DNA of 64,000 bases from Streptococcus oralis (GTDB taxonomy: Bacteria; Bacillota; Bacilli; Lactobacillales; Streptococcaceae), in the NCBI RefSeq assembly GCF_021497885.1, contig NZ_CP046523.1, forward strand, positions 911,501 to 975,500, written 5' to 3'. Below the pieces are notes generated by a model that searched no databases, was not told the DNA's origin, and saw nothing but the letters and a program-made list of their open reading frames with translations. Made by a program: the position numbers and the translations under genes. Positions 19,890 through 30,594 of this stretch are shown one piece after another; the first letter of the stretch is position 1, and the number at the start of each line of letters is the position of its first letter.

Positions 19890-20475
19890 ACAAGAGTTGG
19901 AAAAGGGCGGAGCTGTTGTTCTACCAACCGAGACAGTTTATGGTCTCTTTGCTAAGGCCTTAGACGAAAAAGCTGTTGACCATGTTTACAAACTCAAACG
20001 TCGTCCTAGAGATAAAGCGCTCAATCTTAATGTCGCTTCTCTAGAGGACATCTTGCACTTTTCAAAGAATCAGCCAACTTATCTACAAAAACTTGTAGAG
20101 ACCTTTTTACCAGGTCCCTTGACCATTATCCTCGAAGCCAATGACCGAGTTCCCTATTGGGTCAACTCTGGTCTTTCAACGGTGGGATTTCGGATGCCGA
20201 GTCACCCCATTACACTTGATTTGATCCGAGAGACAGGTCCCTTGATTGGGCCATCTGCCAATATTTCAGGTCAGGCAAGTGGAGTGACCTTTGCTCAAAT
20301 TCTAGAGGATTTTGATCAAGAGGTTCTGGGTCTGGAGGATGACGCTTTTCTAACTGGACAGGATTCGACTATTTTGGATTTGTCTGGAGACAAGGTGAAA
20401 ATCTTACGCCAGGGGGCGATTAAGCGAGAAGACATTCTTGCTCGGTTGCCAGAGATTTCTTTTGAGGAGGAATGA
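19873..20475 (+). CDS. tsaC: Threonylcarbamoyl-AMP synthase (Sua5/YwlC/TsaC family)
   Basis: Makes threonylcarbamoyl-AMP from threonine, bicarbonate and ATP for the t6A37 modification of ANN-decoding tRNAs. The 200 residues hold the YrdC fold: LPTETVYGLFAKA near residue 18, KRRPRDKALNL, and GPSANISGQASG. It lacks the extra C-terminal Sua5 domain of longer homologs. Tandem ATGs at 19873 and 19876 are both usable. It overlaps prmC by 17 bases. Confidence 0.94.
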   Translation: MMDRIRQELEKGGAVVLPTETVYGLFAKALDEKAVDHVYKLKRRPRDKALNLNVASLEDILHFSKNQPTYLQKLVETFLPGPLTIILEANDRVPYWVNSGLSTVGFRMPSHPITLDLIRETGPLIGPSANISGQASGVTFAQILEDFDQEVLGLEDDAFLTGQDSTILDLSGDKVKILRQGAIKREDILARLPEISFEEE

Positions 20476-20476
20476 G

Positions 20477-20908
20477 ATGCTAAGAGATTTACAAGAAACA
20501 GATGTGGATGCTATATGTGAGATTAACCAAGAGACTTTGGGCTATTCTTTTAGTCCAGAGGACACAGCTAGTCAACTAGCTAAATTATCTCAGGATTCCC
20601 ATCATTTCCTACTTGGCTATGAGGATGCAGCTAGTCATGTCCTACTTGGATATGTCCATGCCGAGGTTTACGAATCCCTCTATTCCAAAGCAGGATTTAA
20701 TATCTTAGGCTTAGCGGTTTCACCTCAAGCACAAAGGCAAGGTATCGGTAAAAGCTTACTGCAAGGGTTGGATCAAGAAGCAAAAAGACGGGGCTATGAG
20801 TTTATCCGCTTAAACTCTGCTGATCATCGTCTGGGAGCTCATGCATTTTATGAAAAAGTTGGTTATACTTGTGATAAAGTGCAGAAACGGTTTATTCGCA
20901 TCTTTTAG
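20477..20908 (+). CDS. GNAT acetyltransferase, RimI-like
   Basis: 143 residues with a clear acetyl-CoA loop QAQRQGIGKSLLQ near residue 85, preceded by the strand NILGLAVSP and followed by RLNSADHRLGAHAFYEKVGY. This resembles RimI-type protein N-acetyltransferases, though the substrate is unproven. The ATG at 20477 has GAGGAGGAA directly in front. It lies one base after the tsaC stop, so it is cotranscribed with the tRNA and release-factor genes. Confidence 0.88.
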   Translation: MLRDLQETDVDAICEINQETLGYSFSPEDTASQLAKLSQDSHHFLLGYEDAASHVLLGYVHAEVYESLYSKAGFNILGLAVSPQAQRQGIGKSLLQGLDQEAKRRGYEFIRLNSADHRLGAHAFYEKVGYTCDKVQKRFIRIF

Positions 20909-20968
20909 TTTATTTTTTTATTGGAAAAACAAACTAAAGGACCAGTCACACTATAAAGGAGAAGACCT

Positions 20969-22225
20969 ATGATTTTTGACAAAGACGATTTTAAAGCATA
21001 CGATGCTGATCTCTGGAATGCTATTGCCAAAGAAGAAGAACGCCAACAAAACAACATTGAGTTGATTGCTTCGGAAAACGTTGTTTCCAAGGCTGTAATG
21101 GCTGCTCAAGGGTCTATCTTGACCAACAAATATGCCGAAGGCTACCCAGGACGCCGTTATTATGGTGGAACCGATGTAGTAGACGTGGTAGAAACTCTAG
21201 CTATTGAACGTGCAAAAGAAATTTTCGGTGCTAAATTCGCCAATGTCCAACCACACTCAGGAAGCCAAGCCAACTGCGCGGCTTACATGGCCTTGATTGA
21301 GCCAGGAGATACGGTTATGGGAATGGATTTGGCAGCAGGTGGACACTTGACTCACGGAGCTCCTGTCAGCTTCTCTGGCCAAACCTACAACTTTGTTTCT
21401 TACAGTGTAGATCCTGAAACGGAATTCTTGGACTTTGATGTTATCTTGAAACAAGCCCAAGAAGTAAAACCCAAATTGATCGTAGCTGGTGCTTCAGCCT
21501 ATTCTCAAATTATCGACTTCTCAAAATTCCGTGAAATTGCTGATGCTGTTGGGGCTAAGCTCATGGTAGATATGGCCCATATCGCTGGTTTGGTGGCAGC
21601 TGGCCTTCACCCAAGCCCAGTGCCATATGCTCATATCACTACAACAACGACCCACAAAACCCTTCGTGGCCCACGTGGTGGCTTGATTTTGACTAATGAT
21701 GAGGAACTTGCTAAGAAAATCAACTCAGCTATTTTCCCTGGTATTCAGGGCGGTCCTTTGGAGCATGTTGTGGCAGCTAAGGCGGTTTCATTCAAAGAAG
21801 TTTTGGATCCAGCCTTTAAGGAATATGCTGCTAATGTCATCAAAAACAGCAAGGCTATGGTAGAAGTCTTCTTGCAAGACCCTGATTTCCGTATCATTTC
21901 TGGAGGGACTGAAAATCATCTCTTCCTAGTGGATGTCACTAAGGTTGTAGAAAACGGAAAAGTTGCTCAAAACTTGCTGGATGAAGTCAATATTACCCTA
22001 AATAAAAACTCAATTCCATACGAAACCTTGTCACCATTCAAGACAAGCGGTATTCGTATCGGAGCAGCAGCCATCACTGCACGTGGATTTGGTGAAGAAG
22101 AAAGCCGTAAAGTTGCTGAACTCATCATTAAAACCCTTAAGAATGCAGAAAATGAATCTGTCTTAGAAGAAGTGAGAAGTGAAGTCAAAGCGTTGACAGA
22201 TGCCTTCCCACTATACGAGGACTAA
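20969..22225 (+). CDS. glyA: Serine hydroxymethyltransferase
   Basis: Converts serine and tetrahydrofolate to glycine and methylene-tetrahydrofolate, the main one-carbon source. The 418 residues carry the PLP lysine in [15 protein letters not shown] near residue 230, an N-terminal NIELIASEN and YPGRRYYGG substrate loop. AAAGGAGAAG precedes the ATG. Confidence 0.98.
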   Translation: MIFDKDDFKAYDADLWNAIAKEEERQQNNIELIASENVVSKAVMAAQGSILTNKYAEGYPGRRYYGGTDVVDVVETLAIERAKEIFGAKFANVQPHSGSQANCAAYMALIEPGDTVMGMDLAAGGHLTHGAPVSFSGQTYNFVSYSVDPETEFLDFDVILKQAQEVKPKLIVAGASAYSQIIDFSKFREIADAVGAKLMVDMAHIAGLVAAGLHPSPVPYAHITTTTTHKTLRGPRGGLILTNDEELAKKINSAIFPGIQGGPLEHVVAAKAVSFKEVLDPAFKEYAANVIKNSKAMVEVFLQDPDFRIISGGTENHLFLVDVTKVVENGKVAQNLLDEVNITLNKNSIPYETLSPFKTSGIRIGAAAITARGFGEEESRKVAELIIKTLKNAENESVLEEVRSEVKALTDAFPLYED

Positions 22226-22232
22226 TACTTTT

Positions 22233-23207
22233 ATGGACATTTATATTAAGAAAGCTATTATCCATCAGTTCAGCCCAGACGATACTGAGTTGTTCCTAGC
22301 GGATAAGTTTCTCAATATCACTCCAAAAATCGAGGAATACCTACGCAAAAAAATTGAACGTGTGTATTCAGATGAAGCTAAGACTGGGATTTTCGAAGTA
22401 GAAAATCCCTTCTTCAATCACATCACAGATGATTTGTTGGAGACATCAGTAACACTGGCTAATCTCTGGAAAGAGGAGTTTAGCATTTCTGAAAATCTCA
22501 AGACCAATGACTTGGTTTTTGTGCAGTTTTCTAAAGAAGGTGTTGAACATTTCGCTTTCTTGCGAATTGCCTTGCGGGAAACCTTGACCCACCTCGGTGG
22601 AGAAGTTGATAATCCAATCAAGCTAACTCAGAATAATCTACCTGGATTTGGAACGGGAGCTGACGAGGCCTTGGTGGTCAATCTTCAAAGTCGCAAGTAT
22701 CATCTCATCGAAAAACGCATCAAGTACAATGGGACTTTTTTGAACTACTTTTCAGAAAATCTCCTAGCTGTTGCTCCCAAGATTTCACCAAAGAAATCCA
22801 TCAAGGAATTGGAAAAAACGGCTCAGAGAATTGCAGAGTCCTTTAACACAGATGATTTTCAATTTCAATCCAAGGTCAAATCAGCGATTTTCAACAATCT
22901 GGAAGAAAGCAACGAACTGTCACCTGAAAAATTAGCTAACGACCTTTTTGACAACAATCTGACAGCTCGTTTGAGCTTTATTGATCAAGTCAAGGAAGCC
23001 GTACCAGAACCAGTTCAGTTTGATGAAATTGATGCCAGTCGTCAGCTCAAGAAATTTGAAAACCAAAAACTTTCCTTGTCAAATGGAATTGAACTCATCG
23101 TTCCAAATAATGTTTACCAAGACGCAGAATCGGTCGAGTTTATCCAAAATGACAATGGAACCTATTCTATCTTAATCAAAAATATCGAGGATATTCAAAG
23201 TAAATAA
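22233..23207 (+). CDS. Nucleoid-associated protein (37-kDa/YejK-like family)
   Basis: 324 residues starting [20 protein letters not shown], which matches the streptococcal members of the NA37/YejK family. The protein is acidic and mixed alpha/beta, with no signal peptide or membrane segment. The family is thought to bind DNA, but the role in Gram-positives is not settled. The start at 22233 is 8 bases after glyA; the frame runs upstream into glyA. The last A of its stop is shared with the next start. Confidence 0.82.
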   Translation: MDIYIKKAIIHQFSPDDTELFLADKFLNITPKIEEYLRKKIERVYSDEAKTGIFEVENPFFNHITDDLLETSVTLANLWKEEFSISENLKTNDLVFVQFSKEGVEHFAFLRIALRETLTHLGGEVDNPIKLTQNNLPGFGTGADEALVVNLQSRKYHLIEKRIKYNGTFLNYFSENLLAVAPKISPKKSIKELEKTAQRIAESFNTDDFQFQSKVKSAIFNNLEESNELSPEKLANDLFDNNLTARLSFIDQVKEAVPEPVQFDEIDASRQLKKFENQKLSLSNGIELIVPNNVYQDAESVEFIQNDNGTYSILIKNIEDIQSK

Positions 23208-23809
23208 TGTTTAAATTTATAAGAAGAGTGCTTGTGCTAGCAGTCTTCCTTTTCGCAGGATACAAAGCTTATCATATCCATCAGGATGTTAAACAAGTCA
23301 TGACCTACCAACCCATGGTTCGAGAAATCTTGAGCGAAAGAGATACTCCAGCCAATGAAGAGTTGGTGCTCGCTATGATTTATACCGAAACGAAGGGAAA
23401 AGAGCGGGATGTCATGCAGTCTAGTGAGTCTGCTAGTGGCGCTACCAATACCATCAAAGACGATGCCTCTAGTATTCGCCAAGGGATACAGACACTAACA
23501 GATAACCTCTATTTGGCACAGAGCAAAGGAGTAGATGTCTGGACCGCTGTTCAAGCCTATAATTTTGGACCTGCCTATATCGACTTCATTGCTCAGAATG
23601 GTAAGGAAAATACTTTGGCCCTAGCCAAGCGTTACTCCCGAGAAACGGTCGCTCCAATCCTAGGTAATACTACAGGGAAGACCTACACCTACATCAACCC
23701 AATTTCTATCTTTCATGGTGCAGAACTCTATGAAAATGGTGGAAATTATTACTACTCGAGACAGGTTCGCTTTAATCTCTATATCATGAAATTCTTTAAT
23801 TTCTTCTAA
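23207..23809 (+). CDS. pvaA: Lysozyme-like / lytic transglycosylase surface protein PvaA
   Basis: 200 residues. An N-terminal membrane anchor ([21 protein letters not shown]) is followed by a lysozyme-fold domain: the likely catalytic glutamate is in [24 protein letters not shown], then [16 protein letters not shown]. This matches pneumococcal vaccine antigen A, a predicted peptidoglycan hydrolase on the cell surface. Its start overlaps the stop of the nucleoid protein gene (TAATG). A terminator at 23808-23836 follows. Confidence 0.88.
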   Translation: MFKFIRRVLVLAVFLFAGYKAYHIHQDVKQVMTYQPMVREILSERDTPANEELVLAMIYTETKGKERDVMQSSESASGATNTIKDDASSIRQGIQTLTDNLYLAQSKGVDVWTAVQAYNFGPAYIDFIAQNGKENTLALAKRYSRETVAPILGNTTGKTYTYINPISIFHGAELYENGGNYYYSRQVRFNLYIMKFFNFF

Positions 23810-23836
23810 ACATCTGGTTTGACCAGGTGTTTTTTC
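23808..23836 (+). terminator. Terminator of pvaA
   Basis: AAACATCTGGT and ACCAGGTGTTT flank a TTG loop and are followed by T6; the stem begins at the pvaA stop. Confidence 0.85.
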
Positions 23837-23896
23837 ACTATAAGTTTTCTTTAAGATTGTTTTATTAACCTAGAAAGGTAAAGGAGGGAATATCCC

Positions 23897-24871
23897 ATGA
23901 GAAAGAAATTCTTTCTAACAAGTGCTGCAGTATTGTGGGCCGCAACAGCTATGACGAGTGTCCACGCAGCAACCGATGTTCAAAAAGTAATCGATGAAAC
24001 CTATGTACAACCTGAATATGTTCTAGGTTCTTCTCTATCTGAAGACCAGAAAAATCAAACTCTTAGCAAACTTGGCTATGACGCATCAAAAGACACCAAA
24101 GATATCAAAACTATGACACCTGATATCTATTCGAAAATTATGAATGTGGCTAATGATGCTAGTCTACAGCTCTATTCTTCAGCTAAGATTCAAAAGCTAG
24201 GTGATAAGTCGCCTCTAGAAGTCAAGATTGAAACGCCTGAAAATATCACCAAGGTGACGCAGGATATGTACCGTAACGCAGCAGTGACGCTGGGAGTGGA
24301 GCATGCCAAAATCACAGTTGCAGCTCCTATTCCAGTTACAGGAGAGAGCGCCCTAGCAGGGATTTACTATTCGTTAGAGGCCAATGGTGCCAAAGTACCG
24401 CAAGCCAATAAAGACTTGGCCCAAGAGGAGCTAAAAGCCTTATCCGATATTAATGCTGAAAACAAGGACAAATCAGGCTACGATGCCAATAAACTCAATG
24501 TCGCTTTGGCAGATATCAAGGCAGGAATCGCAAAAGCAAAAGAAGCCAAAGGTAATCTGACAGAAGAAGATGTTCGCAAAATTGTAGAAGACACACTAAA
24601 AAACTACAAACTCGATCAGGTTATAACAGGAAACCAGGTCAATATCATTATCAATTTTGCCCTCAATCTCTCAAAGAGTGACATTTTGAACAATGCTGAT
24701 TTCACTAAAACCCTAAATGACCTCAAGGAAAGCATTGTCTCTCAAGCTGGAGATAGCTTTAAAAATATCAACCTCAACTTTGATGCCAATAAAGCGCTAG
24801 AAGACGGGGGCAACTTCTTTAGCTCCCTTTGGCAAGCCATTGTCAACTTCTTCAAGAGTTTTGGTGCTTAG
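23897..24871 (+). CDS. Secreted DUF1002 protein
   Basis: 324 residues with a clear cleavable signal peptide (FFLTSAAVLWAATAMTSVHA-AT). The mature part matches DUF1002 in layout: LGSSLSEDQKNQTLSKLG, then the VAAPIPVTGESALAGIYYSLE segment near residue 150, and a long helical C-terminal region ending in FFSSLWQAIVNFFKSFGA, which is amphipathic. The function of DUF1002 is unknown. AAAGGAGGGA precedes the ATG. Confidence 0.86.
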   Translation: MRKKFFLTSAAVLWAATAMTSVHAATDVQKVIDETYVQPEYVLGSSLSEDQKNQTLSKLGYDASKDTKDIKTMTPDIYSKIMNVANDASLQLYSSAKIQKLGDKSPLEVKIETPENITKVTQDMYRNAAVTLGVEHAKITVAAPIPVTGESALAGIYYSLEANGAKVPQANKDLAQEELKALSDINAENKDKSGYDANKLNVALADIKAGIAKAKEAKGNLTEEDVRKIVEDTLKNYKLDQVITGNQVNIIINFALNLSKSDILNNADFTKTLNDLKESIVSQAGDSFKNINLNFDANKALEDGGNFFSSLWQAIVNFFKSFGA

Positions 24872-24883
24872 GTCATTTCATGA

Positions 24884-24921
24884 TATAATAGATGGTAACA
24901 GAAATGTTGCCGTCTTTTTTT
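24884..24921 (+). promoter_or_regulatory. rlmCD promoter overlapping the upstream terminator
   Basis: An extended -10 (TGATATAAT, 24881-24889) runs directly into a hairpin of GATGGTAAC (24891-24899) and GTTGCCGTC (24906-24914) followed by T8. The hairpin ends the DUF1002 transcript. A transcript starting from this -10 would begin inside the hairpin's left arm and so would not form it fully. Confidence 0.6.
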
Positions 24922-24933
24922 GTCGGCCGATAG

Positions 24934-26304
<1,371 letters not shown>

Positions 26305-26427
26305 AGCCCACCGTTTCAGGGATTACAAAAGGCTTGATATTCGGTCTTTTTTGAATTTTTGAGTGAAGTATAAATCTAACAGCCTGAAGTGATGTAGCAG
26401 GATTGATAGTGGTAAAGTATGAAATTT

Positions 26428-26507
26428 ATTCCCACATACGCAAAGGGGGTGCAAAATGTTCCAACAGGTAGGGTGTCTGTGGGAATTGTTTTGCACCCCC
26501 TTTTTTT
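26428..26507 (+). terminator. Strong terminator with an interleaved second inverted repeat
   Basis: AAAGGGGGTGCAAAA (26442-26456) is perfectly complementary to bases 26489-26503 and is followed by T to 26507, a 15-bp terminator stem with a 32-base loop. A second repeat, ATTCCCACA (26428-26436) with TGTGGGAAT (26478-26486), is interleaved with it, so the two stems form a pseudoknot or exclude each other. This lies in the 472-base gap between rlmCD and esxA, where I see no gene. Confidence 0.7.
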
Positions 26508-26694
26508 GATTTTCTGATATCACCAAGATGGTCGATGGAAGTAGGAGTTCAGTAATTGATACAATAGTCTACAATGAAATGCATTATAACCTAGTATTTT
26601 TATATTGAAAGATGTGACATGCTTGATTGAACACATCAAATAGTGGGAAGTTTTCAATCGATTTATAAAGTTGAATCAAAATTCTAAAAAACAC

Positions 26695-26722
26695 TTGCAA
26701 TCTGACGAGTTTGTGATACAAT
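26695..26722 (+). promoter_or_regulatory. esxA promoter
   Basis: TTGCAA at 26695-26700 and TACAAT at 26717-26722 with a 16-base spacer and an upstream TG (extended -10), 55 bases before the esxA start. Confidence 0.7.
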
Positions 26723-26776
26723 ATTGACTATAAGGTTATCGGGAAGATGACCAAGTCAAAAAAGGAGAATAATGAT

Positions 26777-27070
26777 ATGCCAGCAATTTCGTTGACCCCA
26801 GAACAGTTAAAGTCTGAAGCACAAACTTATACCAATGCTTCTGAACAATTGAAAGATGCCATTAACAAAGTTTCAGGCGCAAATGGTCGTCTCCAAGGAC
26901 AATGGCAAGGTGCGGCTTTCCAATCTTACTTGGAACAATTCCAACAATTATCAGTAAGCGTAACTCAAATGGAACAACTTCTTGAAAGTATCCATGCACA
27001 ATTGAATCAATACGCCGATACTGTTGCTGAGCGTGACCGTCAGGATGCAACTTCATTTGGTTTGAATTAA
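26777..27070 (+). CDS. esxA: WXG100 secreted protein EsxA
   Basis: Small helical hairpin protein of 97 residues, the signature secreted substrate of the type VII system. The WXG turn is WQG near residue 39 (GQWQGAAFQSYLEQF), between two amphipathic helices. It starts MPAISLTPEQLK with AAAGGAG upstream; the frame extends 10 codons further, past the ribosome binding site. It is first in the secretion cluster and is likely needed for both function and export. Confidence 0.96.
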   Translation: MPAISLTPEQLKSEAQTYTNASEQLKDAINKVSGANGRLQGQWQGAAFQSYLEQFQQLSVSVTQMEQLLESIHAQLNQYADTVAERDRQDATSFGLN

Positions 27071-27135
27071 TCATCGGTGAACGGCGCTTCGAAAGGGGCG
27101 TCGTTTTTTGCTAGTTATAAGTGGAAAAGGTAATA

Positions 27136-30100
27136 ATGAATAGTCCTCATAAAGAAAAACGATACTTAAAAATTTTAACTGCAGTAGCATGCGTATCCCT
27201 GTTATCAGGTTCTCTTGTTTATTTCGCATTAAAGGATCAGAGCCTTCACTATTCAAGTGAGATCAAGCAAACTGCTAAGGTTCAATATGCGCTTGTGAAT
27301 GAAGATAAAGGTGCAAGGTTTGAAAATACTGATTATAATTTAGGCTCGGATTTTGTCACTTTAATTAATCAGGATACAGAGAATAACTGGGAGACAACCA
27401 ATCGTAGCGTGGCTGAAGCAGGATTGAAGTCAGGTCAGTTTGATGCAGTTATTACTCTTCCGTCAGACTTTTCTGAGAAATTGTTGAGCTTAGAGAGTGT
27501 TTCTCCAGAAAAAGCCACTGTTTCTTACCAGATTCGCGAAGGGCAAAACGAACAAGCTAATCAGGCTGTCCACAGTCAAGTTAATACAGTCTTACAAGGA
27601 TTTAATCAACGGGTGGTTCGGATGTATTTTTCGAGCATCATTCGAAATCTTTCAGATGCACAGACGAATGTGAATCAGATGGCAACTACAGAGTTATCTC
27701 AAAATACGTTCATCATTTCAAATATTCAAGCTCCATTTTCGACCCTACCAGATTCATTTAGAAGTACTCAATCCATTGCAAATAGTCTGAAGACGGATAA
27801 TGAACTCTTTAAGACCCAACAAGAAGCTTTTGTTAAATCAGTCGCAAGCAGCATGGAAGCGAATAACAACTCTTTAGATGCTTCTGGGAAAGCCCTTGAA
27901 TCTACAACAAACTCTGTGAATGAGTTTTCAAAAGAAGCTAATACTCGTCTTGAAAAGTCAACCAACCAATATAAGGAGCAATCTGAAAAAGATAAGGCTG
28001 CCTTGGAAAAACAATGGACAGATGATCAGAAGCATTATTCTGACTTGTATAATGCCCTTTACACTGTTGGGAATGCTAAATTAAAAGAATTGCAGTTTTC
28101 CGATACGGCAACCGGTTCCTTTATGGCAGATTTCAAAGCTAAGGCGGGGGAGTATAAAACTGCACAAAGTAAGGTCAAGGGGAACTTAGAGGCACAAATC
28201 ACTTCTTTAGAAAAAGAAGTAGCGGAGCTTAGAGCACTCAGGGAGACCATTGCAGAGACTTATTATGGCTCTAAGGATTTAAGTGATCAGACAGCTACTG
28301 ATAAAGATATTCGCTCGGCTATTTTGAACTTAATGACGAAGCCAGAAAACCGAAGCAAACTTCCTAAGCAGTATATTGAGGCAATTGCTAGTCGCCTACC
28401 GATGATTTCATCTGGAGATTTGAGTGCTCTCATTGCTAAATTAGAGCAAGATAAATTGATCTCATCAGATGAGGCTACAACTTATCGTAATGCACTGAAA
28501 ATTGTGTCTAACTACAGTAGCGAGTTGGGTGGCTCTTTAGGACAAAATACAACCTTTAAGTATCTGTCCTCAGCGGCTACTGTTACTAGTCCAGTGACCT
28601 ATCCCATTCACCAAACTCTAGAATTTGATCCGTCAACTGGTAGTCAGACAGTCCAATTGAACATCGATGATGCAAATATGGGGAATCTTGAACTGGAAGG
28701 TGTGACGAAAGATTCAATTGAAGCCTCTATCCGTCAACAGTTAAAAGATACAGGCTATCATGTGACAGCTGCAGTATCAGGAAATACAATTCAAGTCACA
28801 TTTGTTAATGAAAGAACGGCGTCAACTACTCCTGTCGCCTCTTCGGACTCAGGGGGATCAAGTACTTCAAATGCGGATGCAAGTGATGCAGCAACATCTA
28901 CAAATTCCACTTCTACAAGTGAAAGTACGACAGCAACGCCAACTACTTCACCAAAAGTCAGTCAACCAAGCTATGCGACACTTCCTAAAAAGGTGAGTGT
29001 CACGATTAGTGGTCAGATAAAGTGGAATTTATCTGATGATGTGAAAAAGAATTCCTATAACCAAGTAGGTTATAGTTGGACAGATGGAAGTTCAGTTCAA
29101 GCTAGTGCTCAGTTATCTGTCTTTAATGGTAAGTATGACACTTTGGCTGAGGATTTACCTGCGATTCTGAAAAACTTCCAAAACCTAGACCTTACTGCCC
29201 AACAAATCGTTACTCTATTTGCATCACCAGGGGCAAGTTTAGATATCAATCAATTTGCAAGCACGCTATCAAGTGGTACTCTCGTACAAAAGGCTAGTCC
29301 AGATTCTGTATATAGTCTCTACAATAATCTAACTGACGACGAACGGGCTTCAGAAATATCGGATGTTTTAGTTACTAAGTATCGGCTTGCAGGAGATAAT
29401 TTATACAAACAGGTAGATCAGCAATTAAAGGATGTGACAGATATTCTAGGTGAAAAAGAAAATCCTAAAGAAGGCACCCTTCGTCAAGTGTATCAGTCTC
29501 TCCCAGACTCAGATTTGCTTGTTAAGCAAGCTTCTGCCTTAAATACCTGGTATGGGGAGATGCAGAAGGTCTTAGATGAGGCTCATAATCAGTGGAAAGA
29601 TTCTGAGAAACTTGCTTATGAATCAGTTGTCAATGATCAAAATCCACAACCAGAGAAGATGAATACCTCTAAGCTGGAAGAAGAAGTGAAGTCACTTTTG
29701 TCTCAATACGATAGCTTACGAGATAGTTCTAAAAAAACTGCACAAGCTACAGCTGATGGAGCTGCTCAGGTACGAGATATCTCACCACAAATCCAACAGT
29801 TAAACGAGACAACAGAATCGATTCAAAAGTCCGCAGATGGTGTCCTTTCCAGTTTGAATCAGAGTGTGAAGGAAACAAGTGGTACAGTTGAGAAAAATAC
29901 CTCTTATGCAGAACAGTTTGGAAAGGTGCTTGCCAATGCGAAAAGTGGAGGTGCTGATAACAAGCAAGTGTTCAATTTCTTATCCGATCCAATTACTACA
30001 AAAGTCACAGAAGGTAAGACACAGGCAGCTAGTCACATTTCCATCATCCCCTATTATATGACCTTGTTGTTATCGGTTATTTCTTTTGTGATAGCTATGA

Positions 30101-30594
30101 CGATCGGACGCTTTGTTAAAGATAGACAGGAAAGGGAAGAAACTGATCTTTTGACAACGAAAAAGTGGGACTTGAAGCTTCAAAGTTTCTTACCGACAAT
30201 CATAACAGCTACTGTTGGTTCGATTTTGTTTTCAGGAGTTACAATAGGAGTAGCAACAGCAGCTAATGGATTCTTATGGTTCATTTATAGCTTTATGTTA
30301 ATGGCAAGCTTGATTTTAGTGCTATCTTACAGCTTGAAGAAAGCTCCGTATCCGACTTATATTGTATCTGCATCCCTCTTAGGTTTTTATCTCCTACTAA
30401 CTCCTATTTTGGGAGTGGCAACTCAATCAGGAAGTTTCCTTAATTTCTTATATCGACTGTCTCCGTTACAAAATATTGAAAACGGCTTTAGTTATCTCTT
30501 GGTCGGTGGTAACTTAAGCATTGTAACGATTCTTCTACTCTTATTATTTGTAGGCATCGGAGTTAGTCTCAATCTCTTTACAAGAAAGAAATAA
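27136..30594 (+). CDS. esaA: T7SS membrane protein EsaA (YueB-like)
   Basis: 1,152 residues. A transmembrane helix at about 13-32 is followed by a very large extracellular region and a C-terminal block of about six transmembrane helices from residue 970 on (YYMTLLLSVISFVIAMTIG onward). This is the EsaA/YueB/Pip plan, in which the outside part forms a long arrow-like stalk; in Bacillus YueB is a phage SPP1 receptor. A Ser/Thr/Ala-rich low-complexity segment lies at about 560-615, and coiled-coil stretches flank it. The TAA stop is the last three bases before an IS1167 insertion and belongs to its 8-bp target duplication, so the protein is intact. Confidence 0.95.
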   Translation: MNSPHKEKRYLKILTAVACVSLLSGSLVYFALKDQSLHYSSEIKQTAKVQYALVNEDKGARFENTDYNLGSDFVTLINQDTENNWETTNRSVAEAGLKSGQFDAVITLPSDFSEKLLSLESVSPEKATVSYQIREGQNEQANQAVHSQVNTVLQGFNQRVVRMYFSSIIRNLSDAQTNVNQMATTELSQNTFIISNIQAPFSTLPDSFRSTQSIANSLKTDNELFKTQQEAFVKSVASSMEANNNSLDASGKALESTTNSVNEFSKEANTRLEKSTNQYKEQSEKDKAALEKQWTDDQKHYSDLYNALYTVGNAKLKELQFSDTATGSFMADFKAKAGEYKTAQSKVKGNLEAQITSLEKEVAELRALRETIAETYYGSKDLSDQTATDKDIRSAILNLMTKPENRSKLPKQYIEAIASRLPMISSGDLSALIAKLEQDKLISSDEATTYRNALKIVSNYSSELGGSLGQNTTFKYLSSAATVTSPVTYPIHQTLEFDPSTGSQTVQLNIDDANMGNLELEGVTKDSIEASIRQQLKDTGYHVTAAVSGNTIQVTFVNERTASTTPVASSDSGGSSTSNADASDAATSTNSTSTSESTTATPTTSPKVSQPSYATLPKKVSVTISGQIKWNLSDDVKKNSYNQVGYSWTDGSSVQASAQLSVFNGKYDTLAEDLPAILKNFQNLDLTAQQIVTLFASPGASLDINQFASTLSSGTLVQKASPDSVYSLYNNLTDDERASEISDVLVTKYRLAGDNLYKQVDQQLKDVTDILGEKENPKEGTLRQVYQSLPDSDLLVKQASALNTWYGEMQKVLDEAHNQWKDSEKLAYESVVNDQNPQPEKMNTSKLEEEVKSLLSQYDSLRDSSKKTAQATADGAAQVRDISPQIQQLNETTESIQKSADGVLSSLNQSVKETSGTVEKNTSYAEQFGKVLANAKSGGADNKQVFNFLSDPITTKVTEGKTQAASHISIIPYYMTLLLSVISFVIAMTIGRFVKDRQEREETDLLTTKKWDLKLQSFLPTIITATVGSILFSGVTIGVATAANGFLWFIYSFMLMASLILVLSYSLKKAPYPTYIVSASLLGFYLLLTPILGVATQSGSFLNFLYRLSPLQNIENGFSYLLVGGNLSIVTILLLLLFVGIGVSLNLFTRKK

